Origin: Blastobasis lacticolella
Lineage: Eukaryota > Arthropoda > Insecta > Lepidoptera > Blastobasidae
NCBI GenBank assembly: GCA_905147135.1
Contig: LR990054.1
Span: 15,413,001-15,477,000, forward strand
DNA: 64,000 nucleotides
Direction of reading: 5' to 3'
A program made the position numbers and the translations under genes. The first letter of the stretch is position 1; every line of letters starts with the position of its first letter. A model generated the notes under the pieces. The model was not told the DNA's origin and did no database searches. It saw nothing but the letters and a program-made list of their open reading frames with translations. Of this stretch, positions 45,540 through 55,530 are shown piece after piece.

Positions 45540-46062
45540 GTGCGCAGTGTTTCCTTTGGACTATGATATGGGATCGTTCAAGAGGTATATTAGAGGCAGG
45601 CAACGAATTGGTAGCGCCAGGGCCGGATATAGGGGAGGGCAACCGGGGCGAAAACCCCGGGGCCTCCACAAACGGGGGGCCCCCACAATAGAGACTTCGG
45701 AAAAAAATATCTTTCCTATTCCAATTAGTAAACACTAGTAAACATCTTTTCCTTTGATCTTTTTTTTTTGCTCTTTTACCTTTACCTACAGCCTGCAGGA
45801 CTTTGTACATACATGATTATTTGATTATAATTACACTTAATTTATTATTTTTTAATTACAATAAATCATTTATTTAAAAACTCGACTTAAAAAAATGGTT
45901 TACTTTATTTAGAAAATAATTTGGGGCGAGGGGGCCTCCGCTCCTTCGTTGCCCCGAGGCCTCTGGACCTCTAAATCCGGCCCTGGGTAGCACCCCTGGT
46001 GTTGCTGATCAGGAGGCCCGTATGCCTGTTTGTCCGTCGTATTATATATGAAAAAGCCTTGT
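45540..46062 (+). pseudogene. LINE ORF2 C-terminus and tail, split by hAT
   Basis: VFPLDYDMGSFKRYIRGRQR is encoded at 45548-45607. The tail resumes at 45994 (CCTGGTGTTGCTGATCAGGA) after a 368-bp insert. Sister of 26466-26745. Confidence 0.65.
45618..45985. mobile_element. hAT-type MITE, nested, with 8-bp duplication
   Basis: The ends are CAGGGCCGGATATAGG and, from the right, CAGGGCCGGATTTAGAGG. The flanks GGTAGCGC (45610-45617) and GGTAGCAC (45986-45993) differ at one base. No transposase ORF. 8-bp duplications and CAGGG ends are hallmarks of hAT. Confidence 0.85.
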
Positions 46063-46189
46063 CTCTCACAAATAAATAGAGCTATGAAAATTGTATATTG
46101 CTGACCAGGTTACGTTACGTTTGCGATTACGTATATTCGATTTAACAGCTTCAGTTGATTGGAATGAAACTTTGCAACTGAAACTTTTT

Positions 46190-46545
46190 AAGAGAGGTAG
46201 GGCATAGCGGGGTATCCCGTTCGAATTGGAGCCGCCTGACTGGAGAGGTACCTCCACCTTACAGAATACCGCAGCTAAACAATACTTTTTTAAATAGTAT
46301 TGTGTTTCTGTCGGTGAGTAAGGTCTCCAGTGCTCCATGGGGTGGGGATATGGGGAACCGTGGCTTTGGCAGTGGAGGGACATTTGCCTTTTTACTGCCA
46401 GAGCAACGTGTTACAGAGGTGGGCAACGCATTGGCGATGCACTTGGTGTTGCTAATGTCTATAGGCAGTGGTGACTACTTTCCATCAGGTAGCCCGCTTG
46501 CCTGTTTACCTACCGTATGACATAAAAAAAAAAAAAAAACTGAAC
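46190..46545 (+). mobile_element. LINE 3'-tail repeat with poly(A)
   Basis: TTAAGAGAGGTAGGGCATAG to TATGACATAAAAAAAAAA. Nearly identical in plan to 4877-5232. Confidence 0.7.
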
Positions 46546-46688
46546 TTATGAAATCGATGATACGGACTCGCAATAGTAACAATTTCAATCATTGAAATCA
46601 GAAAATTGTTTTCAATAGGGTCACGTAATTAGCATACAGGTACCAAGTATGTGTCCATAGTGCGTTTCTCCCTGTTTACTTCATGGTT

Positions 46689-46945
46689 CATCATCATCAC
46701 ATCTCGTAACAGTCCACTGCAGAACTTAGGGCCTCTCCCACGAAAGGGGAGGGGATAATCTCCACGCTTGGCAGGCGGGTTGGAGATCGCCGTGTTTAAA
46801 TATAACTGGAAAATGCTGCTGCCCTTTTTTCCAGACTACGGAGACTTTTGATCTTTTGCCTCGAAAACATTAGTCGCCTTGTACGACACCCATGAGTGTA
46901 AAGGGTTGGTGCTATTCTACTCAGCCGGACACCACACGGCCACTC
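46689..46945 (-). mobile_element. GAT-tailed repeat, copy 7
   Basis: CATCATCACATCTCGTAACA to GCCGGACACCACACGGCC, complete apart from small indels. Confidence 0.75.
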
Positions 46946-47449
46946 AGTCGCAGCACTCAGCACTTCATGGTTACTTTTATATTACTATATGTATACTCAA
47001 TGAAATAATCTAGCCTAAAACAAAAAGAACAATCGATAAATCGAACGTGATTTGAAATTCAACCAAGCCAGCGCTATGTGTGTTCAAGAGGCAGACGCCG
47101 CACGCTCCGACATCCCAAATCCCAAATGACCAAGTTCCAGTTGAAGTGGAATCACACAAGACGAGAGCGAGCACGTAGAATGCTGACCCAGGAGCCAATA
47201 CATACACCCTACCTAATCATATCAGAACGCTAGCTCCCTAGTCCACATAAATCATATACCTAACTACCTTACCTACTTAACATGATCCTATTGGAGCCCC
47301 AGCCACACTGTCGGAATAAGACACCTAGGAGGCCTACCTATTCTTTGACTGGTCGTCATAAAACACGTACATAGTTTGTGGGTGCTAGTACCAAATAAAT
47401 TAAATTTTATCTTCAAAATCGATATTTATGATATCTCGTATATATAGTA
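46946..47449. other. Flank upstream of the full-length LINE
   Basis: No gene recognised. The 5' end of the LINE lies somewhere near the end of this stretch; I could not place it to the base. Confidence 0.35.
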
Positions 47450-47857
47450 GTGTTCACTAAGACTAGTGGTGACTGTTTCTGGTGTTTGTTGTGCGAAATA
47501 GTGCGTCCTGTAAGAATAGCGTAATCTACAATCTGAGCAAAACTACCTACGCACAGATCGTGCAGTGTGTCGGTGCGCGAGCCACTCTCGTAGTTACGTG
47601 AGAGCCGGACGGGTCATTGTTGCGTGACAACTTGCTGTTTTGACAAGTGCGCTGCGGTGGCAACGTTCGTCATAGATTACACAGTGAATTGTGGCGGAGT
47701 TTTCTGCCTAGGTGCACACGACCTCGGAGAGGTATCATATTGTTACCGGATTGAGTGCCAGCTGGGTTTTATATATACATATTATAACTTAGTCAGTTAT
47801 AGCTTATTACTTTTGCTTAATATTGTACCTGTTGGCTACCGCTTACTTTGCTGAACT
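47450..47857 (+). promoter_or_regulatory. LINE 5' UTR, probable internal promoter
   Basis: A GC-balanced leader upstream of ORF1, with no TATA box where one would be needed. Elements of this type carry their promoter inside the 5' UTR (known for Jockey). No specific motif is claimed. Confidence 0.4.
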
Positions 47858-48865
47858 ATGAGTCTCTGTAAAGGATGCAGTCAACTGATTAGTGTGACAG
47901 ACAGGCTCACCTGTTCCTGTTGTTCAAGCACATATCATTACGCATGTGTTAATATCACAAAGGATAATTTTGGAAAGATGGCCTCAAAAGCGAAGTCTAA
48001 TTGGAAGTGTCCCGAGTGTAAAGTACCACAAAAAAAAGGAGATGAGACCCCAGTTAAGGGCTCAGAGCCCGTAGAGTCGGGGCCTGCGGATCTCTTTAAG
48101 GACCTAGACAAGCGCTTAGCTGTGCTTGAAGCGTCTATTGTGGCTAGAATTGACCAAAAAATTAAGTCCGAAATTGACACACTTCGCCAGGACATTAAAT
48201 TGATTCCGCATTTGATCAGGTCAGTGGAGTTCATGTCATCCAATTTCGACGAAATGCAACAGGAAATCCAAGCATTGCGCACGGAAACGGTGCAATTGCG
48301 TTCAGAGAACGCCAAACTGACTGAAAAGGTTAAAGAATGCTCTTTCAGAATGTCTCTGATTGATCAGCAATCTAGAGAGTGCAATTTGGAGATGCAATGT
48401 CTTCCAGAGCACAAGAAGGAGAACCTCGTCACTACAGTGATGCAAATGAGCAAAATCTTATCATGTCCCTTAGATGAAAAAGACATTAAATCATGCTCCA
48501 GAGTAGCGAAGAGGAATCCTGATAGTGACAGACCTAAATCGGTCATCATTAAGCTATCGTCCCCTCGAATCCGCGATGGGCTACTGGCGGCATGCATTCA
48601 ATTTAACAAGGATAACCAGGACAACCCAAATGAAAAATTAAATACCTCTCATCTGGGTCTCGGCGGAGACAAGAACCCAATATACTTATCTGAGCACCTC
48701 TCTCCTGAAAATCGTGCTCTTCACGCCGAAGCCCGTATCTTTAAGAAGGACCACAAATTTAAGTATGTTTGGGTGCGTAATGGGCGTGTAATGCTGAGGA
48801 GGTCCGATGGTAGTCCAGCTATATGGGTGAAGAACAGCGATACTCTGAAGAACTTATCCATATAG
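47858..48865 (+). CDS. LINE ORF1 protein: PHD finger, coiled coil, FP-like domain
   Basis: A 335-residue RNA-binding/chaperone-type partner of ORF2 (role inferred from the family). Residues 4-54 form a PHD-type zinc finger: C4-x2-C7, C19-x2-C22, H27-x2-C30, C51-x2-C54, with the usual Trp (W49) two residues before the last pair. About 75-170 is strongly heptad-like (EIQALRTETVQLRSENAKL), so probably a coiled coil for oligomerisation. About 170-335 has LPEHKKENLV, CSRVAKRNP, RPKSVIIKLSSPRIRDGLLA, YLSEHLSPENRALHAEARIF and YVWVRNGRVMLRR. These resemble the C-terminal domain shared with the baculovirus FP25K family, a domain known in insect LINE ORF1s. The start is the first ATG of the open frame. 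ORF2 follows 44 bases later in another frame. Confidence 0.85.
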   Translation: MSLCKGCSQLISVTDRLTCSCCSSTYHYACVNITKDNFGKMASKAKSNWKCPECKVPQKKGDETPVKGSEPVESGPADLFKDLDKRLAVLEASIVARIDQKIKSEIDTLRQDIKLIPHLIRSVEFMSSNFDEMQQEIQALRTETVQLRSENAKLTEKVKECSFRMSLIDQQSRECNLEMQCLPEHKKENLVTTVMQMSKILSCPLDEKDIKSCSRVAKRNPDSDRPKSVIIKLSSPRIRDGLLAACIQFNKDNQDNPNEKLNTSHLGLGGDKNPIYLSEHLSPENRALHAEARIFKKDHKFKYVWVRNGRVMLRRSDGSPAIWVKNSDTLKNLSI

Positions 48866-48909
48866 AAAATAAATTAGTCTACCAAGATAGAAATACGTAT
48901 TAATTTTAA

Positions 48910-51807
48910 ATGATTAATCTAAACATATACTACCAAAATGCTAGAAGTATTAGAGGTAAATTAGATAATTTGTATCTGTCAAGCTTAAATTGCGATTACG
49001 ATGTTATAGTCATGACTGAAACCTGGTTGAATGAAGGTGTGTTAGATGCCGAGGTTTTGAATAACAATTTTTGTATCCATAGACGCGATCGCTGCAACAC
49101 CAATAGCAGTAAATGCGACGGTGGTGGTTTGCTTATTGCAGTGTCAAATAGATTTGTTTCTGTCAGACATACAGCCCATGAGAGCGAAGTCGAGGATATC
49201 TGGGTTTCAGTTAATGTTCCATCTAGCAACGGTTGTAAAAGTTTATATATCTGTGCAGTCTACACTCCGCCTCCTGTAACTTTGGATAGGATTGAGTACC
49301 AGTTAGACTCTATCAGCAATTCATTATCAATGATCAACAACAGTGCAGTTATGATATTGGGCGATTTTAACATGGGCCACCTCAAGTGGCCTCCATGTAA
49401 TGACGATTGCGCTATAAACAGCCCTGTCCCTGGGTCACACAGTACTGCTATTATTCAGTTAATATCAGACTTCATGTCATTACATGATCTCAGGCAATAC
49501 AATTCGATACCTAATAAAGACGGCAAAATTCTCGACTTAATATTTTATAATCAATCGTCAATTGCGACGACACAAGCTTTACATGTTTTATCTAAAATCG
49601 ATCCATTTCATCCTCCAATACATGTTACGTTACAGTTTAAGTGCAACACTTTCTTGAAAAAAGCCACTACATTGAAACACAACTTTTTCATAGCGGATTA
49701 CTCAAGAATTAATACCGATCTAGAGCAGGTGAATTGGTTAGATACTCTGAGTTCTTCACTTGGTATTGATGACATGGTCGACACATATTATTCCGTAATT
49801 AGACAGATAATAAACCGGCATGTACCCAAGACTAAATCCAAAAACAATAGATTCCCGTCGTGGTATACTAGGGACTTAATACGTCTTATAAAGGAAAAAG
49901 AAAAATATCGTCAAAGGTTTAAGAAATATAAAAATCCCCTAGATCAATACGAATTCTCATTGGCTAGAACTAGATGTCATGCCGAAATTAAAAGCTGTTA
50001 CTCGAGATACGTTGAAACTATAGAAAATAACATTAATAAAAAAGACATGAAATCTTTCTGGTCATTCATCAAATCTAAACGCAAAGCCCACAGTAATATT
50101 CCCGGTGAAATTTTCATGAACAATTTAAAATTTTCATCTCCAGAGTCTATCTGTAACGCCTTTGCCACACATTTTTCCTCAGTTTATGCAGTTGACGAAT
50201 CTGAACACTCGGAATTGGATTGTCGGGAACCACGCGATGCCGAAAAAACGTTAGCAGCTATTGCATTGTCCTTAGAAAGCATTGAAAAATCTTTACAAGC
50301 TTTAAATGTTACAAAAGGAGCAGGCCCTGACGGAATCCCGCCAATATTTTATCGCGAATGTGCCTCTAATTTAGTTCAGCCTCTGTATATAATGTACAAT
50401 TATTCCTTAAAAACCGGAACATTTCCAAGTTCGTGGAAGCTGGCTCACGTGGTCCCTATTCCTAAGAGTGGAAGCATCACTGACGTGAAAAATTATAGGC
50501 CAATTTGTCTATTAAATACAGTGGCCAAGATTTTTGAATCTTTGGTTTATCCTCACTTATCGGATCTTGTTAGTTCAATTTTGGTCTCACATCAACATGG
50601 TTTTCGCAGCAAAATGTCCACGCTTACTAATCTCACACAGTACATAAATGATCTTGCAGAATCTGTGGACCAGGGCCATCAAGTTGATGCAGTATACACA
50701 GACATAAGCAAGGCTTTCGACCGAGTTAATCACAACATACTCATCTGGAAATTGCATGAAGTGGGAGTTCGTGGTGGTGTCCTGAGTTGGATGAAATCTT
50801 ATCTATCATCTCGTATACAAAAGGTATCGGTCTGCGGATATGTTTCGGACACGTTTGAGGCCACATCCGGTGTACCCCAGGGGTCACACTTGGGGCCACT
50901 GCTCTTTCTTATATTTATAAATGATTTGGCAACTTGTATTATTCATTCAAAGTTTTTATTCTTCGCTGATGATTTGAAGCTATATAAGGTTATCATGGAT
51001 TATGCAGACTCTGTTTTACTCCAGTGCGATCTGGACAATGTGAATGAATGGTGTGAAATTAACCAACTTCCATTAAACATTGAGAAATGTAAACACATCA
51101 AATTCACTAAAAAGAAATTACCTGTTTTGACGGTATATAGTATCGGTAATGAACGACTTCAGGAAGTCAATTGTATAAGAGATCTAGGGGTGATATTTGA
51201 CACAAGACTTTCTTTTAATGTCCATATAGATACAATTTTGAAGAGGGCATATATGATGTTAGGATTTGTATGGCGCAACTGCAAAAAGTTTAAAAGTGTA
51301 TCCGCTCTGAAGATAGCCTACTTTTCCCTAGTACGTAGTAATTTGGAATATTGTGCAGGTGTATGGAGTCCTCAGTACAAATGTAATATTGAGAGGGTCG
51401 AAAAGATACAAAAAAGATTTCTATACTACTTGTCAATCCACCAAGGTAAAAAGTTTTCTCTAACCTCCTATAAGGAACGGTGTATCGCATTTAAGGTTGT
51501 GTCATTGAAGGATCGTCGTTGGATTGCTGATATGACATTGTTATTCAAGATCGCCAATAATCTAGTAAACTGTTCACAATTGCTGGAACAGTTAAACTTC
51601 AATGTTCCGCGGATAAACAGTCGTATCAGGGACGGCAGAACCTTTGCCATTAAGTTTTACAGGACTAATCTGGGACTTTATTCCCCAATTCCCCGTATTT
51701 GCCGAGAGTACAATATTTTGTGTGGGGTGGCGGATGTAGACCTTTTCCACAACAAAAGCACAACCTTTAAAACCATCTTATTCAGGCGTATTTCTGATGG
51801 ACTCTGA
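48910..51807 (+). CDS. LINE ORF2: APE endonuclease and reverse transcriptase
   Basis: 965 residues. It nicks the target DNA and copies the element RNA there (target-primed reverse transcription). The endonuclease spans about 1-235: Q9-N10, E37 in TETWL, G151-D152-F153-N154 and H234 in DPFHPPIHV. RT is at about 470-740: a VPIPKSGSITDVKNYRPICL block, D598 and D604 in TDISKAFDRV, G654-VPQG, and the catalytic F685-A-D-D688. The C-terminus has LEYCAGVWSPQY and IQKRFLYYLS, usual for CR1/Jockey relatives. No RNase H motif seen. ATG 48910 directly follows an in-frame TAA at 48907. All key acidic residues are present and there is no internal stop, so it may be active. Confidence 0.92.
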   Translation: MINLNIYYQNARSIRGKLDNLYLSSLNCDYDVIVMTETWLNEGVLDAEVLNNNFCIHRRDRCNTNSSKCDGGGLLIAVSNRFVSVRHTAHESEVEDIWVSVNVPSSNGCKSLYICAVYTPPPVTLDRIEYQLDSISNSLSMINNSAVMILGDFNMGHLKWPPCNDDCAINSPVPGSHSTAIIQLISDFMSLHDLRQYNSIPNKDGKILDLIFYNQSSIATTQALHVLSKIDPFHPPIHVTLQFKCNTFLKKATTLKHNFFIADYSRINTDLEQVNWLDTLSSSLGIDDMVDTYYSVIRQIINRHVPKTKSKNNRFPSWYTRDLIRLIKEKEKYRQRFKKYKNPLDQYEFSLARTRCHAEIKSCYSRYVETIENNINKKDMKSFWSFIKSKRKAHSNIPGEIFMNNLKFSSPESICNAFATHFSSVYAVDESEHSELDCREPRDAEKTLAAIALSLESIEKSLQALNVTKGAGPDGIPPIFYRECASNLVQPLYIMYNYSLKTGTFPSSWKLAHVVPIPKSGSITDVKNYRPICLLNTVAKIFESLVYPHLSDLVSSILVSHQHGFRSKMSTLTNLTQYINDLAESVDQGHQVDAVYTDISKAFDRVNHNILIWKLHEVGVRGGVLSWMKSYLSSRIQKVSVCGYVSDTFEATSGVPQGSHLGPLLFLIFINDLATCIIHSKFLFFADDLKLYKVIMDYADSVLLQCDLDNVNEWCEINQLPLNIEKCKHIKFTKKKLPVLTVYSIGNERLQEVNCIRDLGVIFDTRLSFNVHIDTILKRAYMMLGFVWRNCKKFKSVSALKIAYFSLVRSNLEYCAGVWSPQYKCNIERVEKIQKRFLYYLSIHQGKKFSLTSYKERCIAFKVVSLKDRRWIADMTLLFKIANNLVNCSQLLEQLNFNVPRINSRIRDGRTFAIKFYRTNLGLYSPIPRICREYNILCGVADVDLFHNKSTTFKTILFRRISDGL

Positions 51808-52143
51808 TCTTGTAGGCGTAAATTTAAGTACCTACCTATTTAAAAATGTTTTGTCACTTTCTTAAATCGTTTATTTACTTTGTTAATCAGTCACATAATT
51901 TGTTTGGTTTTTATTTCTTTGCATTTGAACAATGTTAAAACTTTAAAATATATAATTTCTTTTTTGCACTCTGTACAGTTAGATGATGTCCAGTTGTGAT
52001 AACAATTAATTGTAAACGCATGCAGTGTTTACCTATCATTGGTTTTATACTTAAAACTAGATAAATGCTGTTACTTTACATACTATAAGATTTTTATGTA
52101 GTGTATAAACTGTTGGTGAACCTAATAAATAAATAAAATAAAA
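51808..52143 (+). other. LINE 3' UTR and repeat tail
   Basis: AT-rich 3' UTR ending in (AATA/AAAATA)n at about 52123-52143. The tail acts as the recognition/priming end for reverse transcription in such elements (family knowledge). Confidence 0.65.
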
Positions 52144-52334
52144 TAATTCTAAAGTCCAGTCTAGAAATGTCTGCCAGATTTTTTTTGCGTCCACCTAAAC
52201 GGGTGGTAGATACCCTCCGGGTACAACGAGGGGGTGGTGAATACTCATTGTATACTAGCGCTGGGCTGGTGATGTGGGACTGCATTGCGATTGCCCTCAC
52301 TCCTAATAATGATGATACATGGAAATAGCTTATA

Positions 52335-52510
52335 GGTCGTCGTATACGCGAGAGCCTGGGGCCCGCCTTGATCATGATCCGGGATTTAGCAGATCAGGTA
52401 ATTACAGTATAGCGATTGCATTTGACCTCCGCCACCCTGTTAACAGGGGTACCTGACCAGATTGGATCGTGGTTACACATTAATTCGTCTGAATATGCAG
52501 GTTTCATCAT
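52335..52510 (-). repeat. Repeat family C, minus copy
   Basis: GAGCCTGGGGCCCGCCTTGA, GATCAGGTAATTACAG, TGACCAGATTGGATCGTGGT and AATATGCAGGTTTCATC. Confidence 0.6.
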
Positions 52511-53287
52511 GTTGATTTCTTTCATCATAAGAAGATCGGTTAGAGTTCTACTAATATACATAACTTAGAAAAAGTCAATTATATAGGAAAGTATATAGGG
52601 TACCTAAGGTCCTTTAGATTCTAACAAGCAATGAAGTAAATCCGAAGACTTAGGTAAATCCCATTTAAAACCGATCCCATATAACGCGTTTTGACTTTGC
52701 TGCGACAGAGGTCACGCCCCACCCCTTCTAAAACAGGTATAGGTCGTGAGCGAACCTTAAAAATGTATAAATAGGGTCGTCCATGTTGAAAAACAGAGCA
52801 TTCAGGCGAATACACAATTTTCACCGCTTCGTCTGTGCCGTCCAGCCTATCTTGGGCCGCCTTGCTTCTCTTGCCGCTGCGTTCGTCGCTACTATAAGCC
52901 GTAATCCACGGAATGCCCGAGATCAATTTACGTTGGACATTGCCAGATGCCCCATTTGTTAGCTGCCTCTGTTGACTCGAGTCTTATAGGTCGCTATGGA
53001 ACTGTTAGCCGGTTTAAATGTAGCCCGTTATTTACTGGAGATCGGTGGATAAGTGTTCTAAAAGCTAGAATTCTAAGTTAATAGTGGAGTAGGTTTATTT
53101 GGAATTTGGAGCCGGTGGATGTTGGTCTGGATTGTTGAATGCAAGGACGAAAGACACAGCCAAAAGGAAGTTGGGTCAAATGCTAGTGGAGTGGCGGTAT
53201 TTATCTTACTTGAACAGTGAACTGCGCTACTAGGTACTAATCGTATGTATGTACATACCTAAAGTTGGAGATGAAATTAAAGATCAA
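52511..53287. other. Stretch with one unassigned ORF
   Basis: The minus frame at 52621-52926 is open for 101 codons (contains SSDERSGKRSKAAQDRLDG) and is followed on the minus strand by a TATTTATACATTT word. No family recognised and no splice context that convinces. Confidence 0.3.
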
Positions 53288-53365
53288 AAATGTGGCAGTG
53301 GTGACCACTTTCAATCAGGTGGCCCGCATGCCTGTTTGCCTGCCGTATGACATAAAAAAAATGTA
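53288..53365 (+). mobile_element. LINE 3' tail fragment
   Basis: GGTGACCACTTTCAATCAGG, CCTGTTTGCCTGCCGTATGA and an A-run. Confidence 0.65.
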
Positions 53366-53699
53366 AACACACAACTGTCAATGTCAAAGAGACTATCCAG
53401 GGATGTAAAATCTTTTTTATCGAATGTTCGAATTTACCAAATGGTAATGCATCATGTACACTTTTCAGTGTGTTTAACAATGGCTGGTAAACGGCTAAAC
53501 GGCCCAGTGACGAATCGCCGTAGAATGTACCCCTTTCATAATTTTTCGACGAGTTGTAATATAACGTACTCAGAATACGTTATATTAAAACAAGTAACAG
53601 ATAAGTACATACTTTACATACTTACTCCAAAATTGAAACATGCTTTGGGGGGCAACTTCAATGACTAATTAAAAATAAATTATACTAAAATATATTTAT

Positions 53700-53830
53700 A
53701 AAAAAGTAGCAACCCGGCTTCGCACGGATGATTTCTATCCTATGTGATCCCGTAAGGATATCGGTATAATATACAGTAACCTATGTTACTACTGGATAAT
53801 GTAGCTTTCTATATGAGCGAAAGAATTTAA
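53700..53830 (-). mobile_element. Possible Helitron relative
   Basis: GTAGCAACCCGGCTTCGCAC resembles the 3' end of another lepidopteran Helitron-like family on the minus strand, with TTACTACTGGATAATGTAGC inside. The CTAG terminus is mutated. Confidence 0.35.
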
Positions 53831-54064
53831 AAAAATAGTTAAAATTAAATGCAAACCAAATTTCTCTATGCGAAGATTTGAAATAACGTTTGTTGAAGAG
53901 CAATGAGCAGCCAAAAACAGTGTTTCTTTTGGACTATTAGTATAACTCATAATATAATAAACTAACATTATCGCGCCGAGGACCTAAAAAAATGCCATTG
54001 TACTGGCTCGCATTATTATTATTATTATTATTATTAGGTATTTATTTTCATTATGAAGTATGAG

Positions 54065-54072
54065 AAAAAAAA
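54065..54072 (-). terminator. Pol III terminator (T8)
   Basis: Eight T on the minus strand, beginning 4 bases after the tRNA 3' end. Confidence 0.85.
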
Positions 54073-54075
54073 TTA

Positions 54076-54147
54076 TTCCCGTACCGGGAATCGAACCCGA
54101 GCCTCCTGGGTGAAAGCCAGGTATCCTAGCCACTAGACCATACGGGA
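54076..54147 (-). tRNA. tRNA-Glu (anticodon TTC)
   Basis: The 72-nt gene folds fully: acceptor TCCCGTA/TACGGGA with discriminator A, A-box TGGTCTAGTGG, anticodon stem CCTGG/CCAGG with loop CTTTCAC (anticodon TTC at 54114-54112), and T-loop TTCGATT in B-box GGTTCGATTCC. The T stem has one T-G wobble at its base (TCGGG/CCCGG), a change from the usual CCGGG of insect tRNA-Glu as I remember it. A T8 terminator follows. It is not embedded in a SINE body, so it is a true tRNA gene. It reads GAA, and GAG by wobble. Confidence 0.95.
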
Positions 54148-54942
54148 GATGTTGAGAAGTTTAAAATAGATGTACTCATTACTAAAGGTGTTTTGTTAAA
54201 CAAACTATTATTAATACCACTTTAACTTCTTCCCATTTTGCGACAAATACCTGTTATTATCTAATACATATCTAAAAACACTAACAGTTTCCCATTCAAA
54301 CATACTTTGAAGAGAGTAAACGACTTTGGTTCGAACATTTTTGACTGCTAGTGACATCTAGTGGCGGATTTAAGAACAAATTTGGATTTGACTGCGTTTG
54401 TTGGAATGAGCGAATTGCAGCGCCATCTAGTTTAAATTTGTGAACTCGATCGTACGATACTGAGTAATTGAATGTTTGGAAGGTGTAGTTAGAGTGTACG
54501 ATTTGGTATGTTGTGACAATGGTCGCATAGATGGAGCTGATTTTTATAATATTATTTTTTAACCACCGCCGAAGAAATTGAGGTGTTATAAGTTCGACGT
54601 GCGTGTGTATCATGTGAATCTATGGAGGAGTGTGCCTGTACCGTAGCCCCCGAACGGATTGACCGATTTTTCTGTTTGAAAGTCCGAGATCCGAGATCTT
54701 AGCCTTGTTCAATTAAAATATAAGTAAACTTGGTCGAGGGACATCATCTATTATTATGTTGACTATCGCGGTGTGGTTGATTTTTGGAACTTTTTGATTT
54801 TTCTGTCAGTTTAAATTAAAGTTAAAAACATTCAAATTGAGATTGAGCCGTTAAACATATTTTTCAAAGTGACCTCTATGACCTAAAATTTGCCATCAGA
54901 GCTTCGACAAAAACCCAGAATTTTTATCTTTTGTTTCCTAGC
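54148..54942. other. Non-coding stretch
   Basis: No gene. It contains one GCGCCATCT word at 54420-54428 and a related CATCTAGTGGCGG at 54354. Confidence 0.35.
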
Positions 54943-55044
54943 CCCGCTTGCACCAAATTCTTAAACAAGATAACGTTTTTTGTCGAAAGTTATTCGCTTA
55001 AGTACCTATCAGCTTAAATGCGTTTAATAATTTGGTGCAAGCCT
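54943..55044. mobile_element. Small MITE with GCTTGCACC ends, copy 1
   Basis: GCTTGCACCAAATTCTTAAA and, from the right, GGCTTGCACCAAATTATTAA. About 100 bp. The sister is at 63426-63520. Confidence 0.65.
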
Positions 55045-55120
55045 ATTTTAAAGATACTTACGCATAAAGTTACCAGTGTATCCATTTTATCTTCACGTCT
55101 GTGCTATGGTTAGACGACAC

Positions 55121-55368
55121 CAGTAGCCGTATTCACAATGGCTCGGAAATCTGATTCGGATACGGAATCGACAAAAGACCCCGCAAAAGTTCTTAGGTTT
55201 CAGTTAATTTTGATGAAATTTTCATATGTTATAAAGAGTAGAGTTTCCGTGGAATCTATCGGGATTCTGAATGACAGTTTTCGAATCCATCGACACGGAT
55301 TCGCCGCTCACGAATTTCGTGTCGAATCGTTCGGAAACGGTTTCGAATCATTGTGAATACGGCTACAG
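55121..55368. mobile_element. MITE with AGTAGCCGTATTCACAATG ends
   Basis: The left CAGTAGCCGTATTCACAATG equals the right CTGTAGCCGTATTCACAATG with one mismatch. The interior is rich in TCGAATC/GATTCGA words. 248 bp. Confidence 0.75.
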
Positions 55369-55399
55369 ATTCATCTTTAAAAATAATGCCATTTACCTG

Positions 55400-55530
55400 T
55401 CACGCAGGAGCTCGACAAACGGCTTACGACGCGAGGATGCCGAAGACCGGGCGAAGTGGAGAAGAATGAGTAGGTAAGCGGATCCTGGCAGAGGCCGGGA
55501 TAAGCGCTAGGGCGATGATGCAGGAGGACA
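55400..55530 (+). pseudogene. RTE-like ORF2 C-terminus
   Basis: The frame reads GLRREDAEDRAKWRRMSR, close to the DRNKWR-type ending of another RTE family. It is followed by an ADP-like stretch and a GATGATG tail. 5'-truncated. Confidence 0.5.

Larger units (their letters stand above)
47450..52143 (+). mobile_element. Apparently intact two-ORF non-LTR retrotransposon
   Basis: It has a 5' leader of about 400 bp, ORF1 (47858-48865), a 44-base gap, ORF2 (48910-51807), a 336-bp 3' UTR and an AATAAATAAATAAAATAAAA end. Both ORFs are open. There are no LTRs, an APE-type endonuclease, and RT without a visible RNase H, which fits the CR1/Jockey/Daphne group. The 5' boundary (47450) is approximate. No convincing target-site duplication was found by eye, which is usual for some of these clades. 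Confidence 0.85.

Noticed and set aside
47938..48315. Minus-strand ORFs of 60-125 codons within 47938-51650
   Set aside because: Antisense shadows of LINE ORF1/ORF2.
47450..52160. Target-site duplication of the full-length LINE
   Set aside because: I compared the sequence after the 3' tail (TTCTAAAGTCCAGTC) with the region upstream of the leader and found no convincing match.
52621..52926. 101-codon minus-strand ORF with a GKR site
   Set aside because: Looks like a peptide processing site, but there is no signal peptide, no homology I recognise and no clear splice or promoter context; length is within chance.
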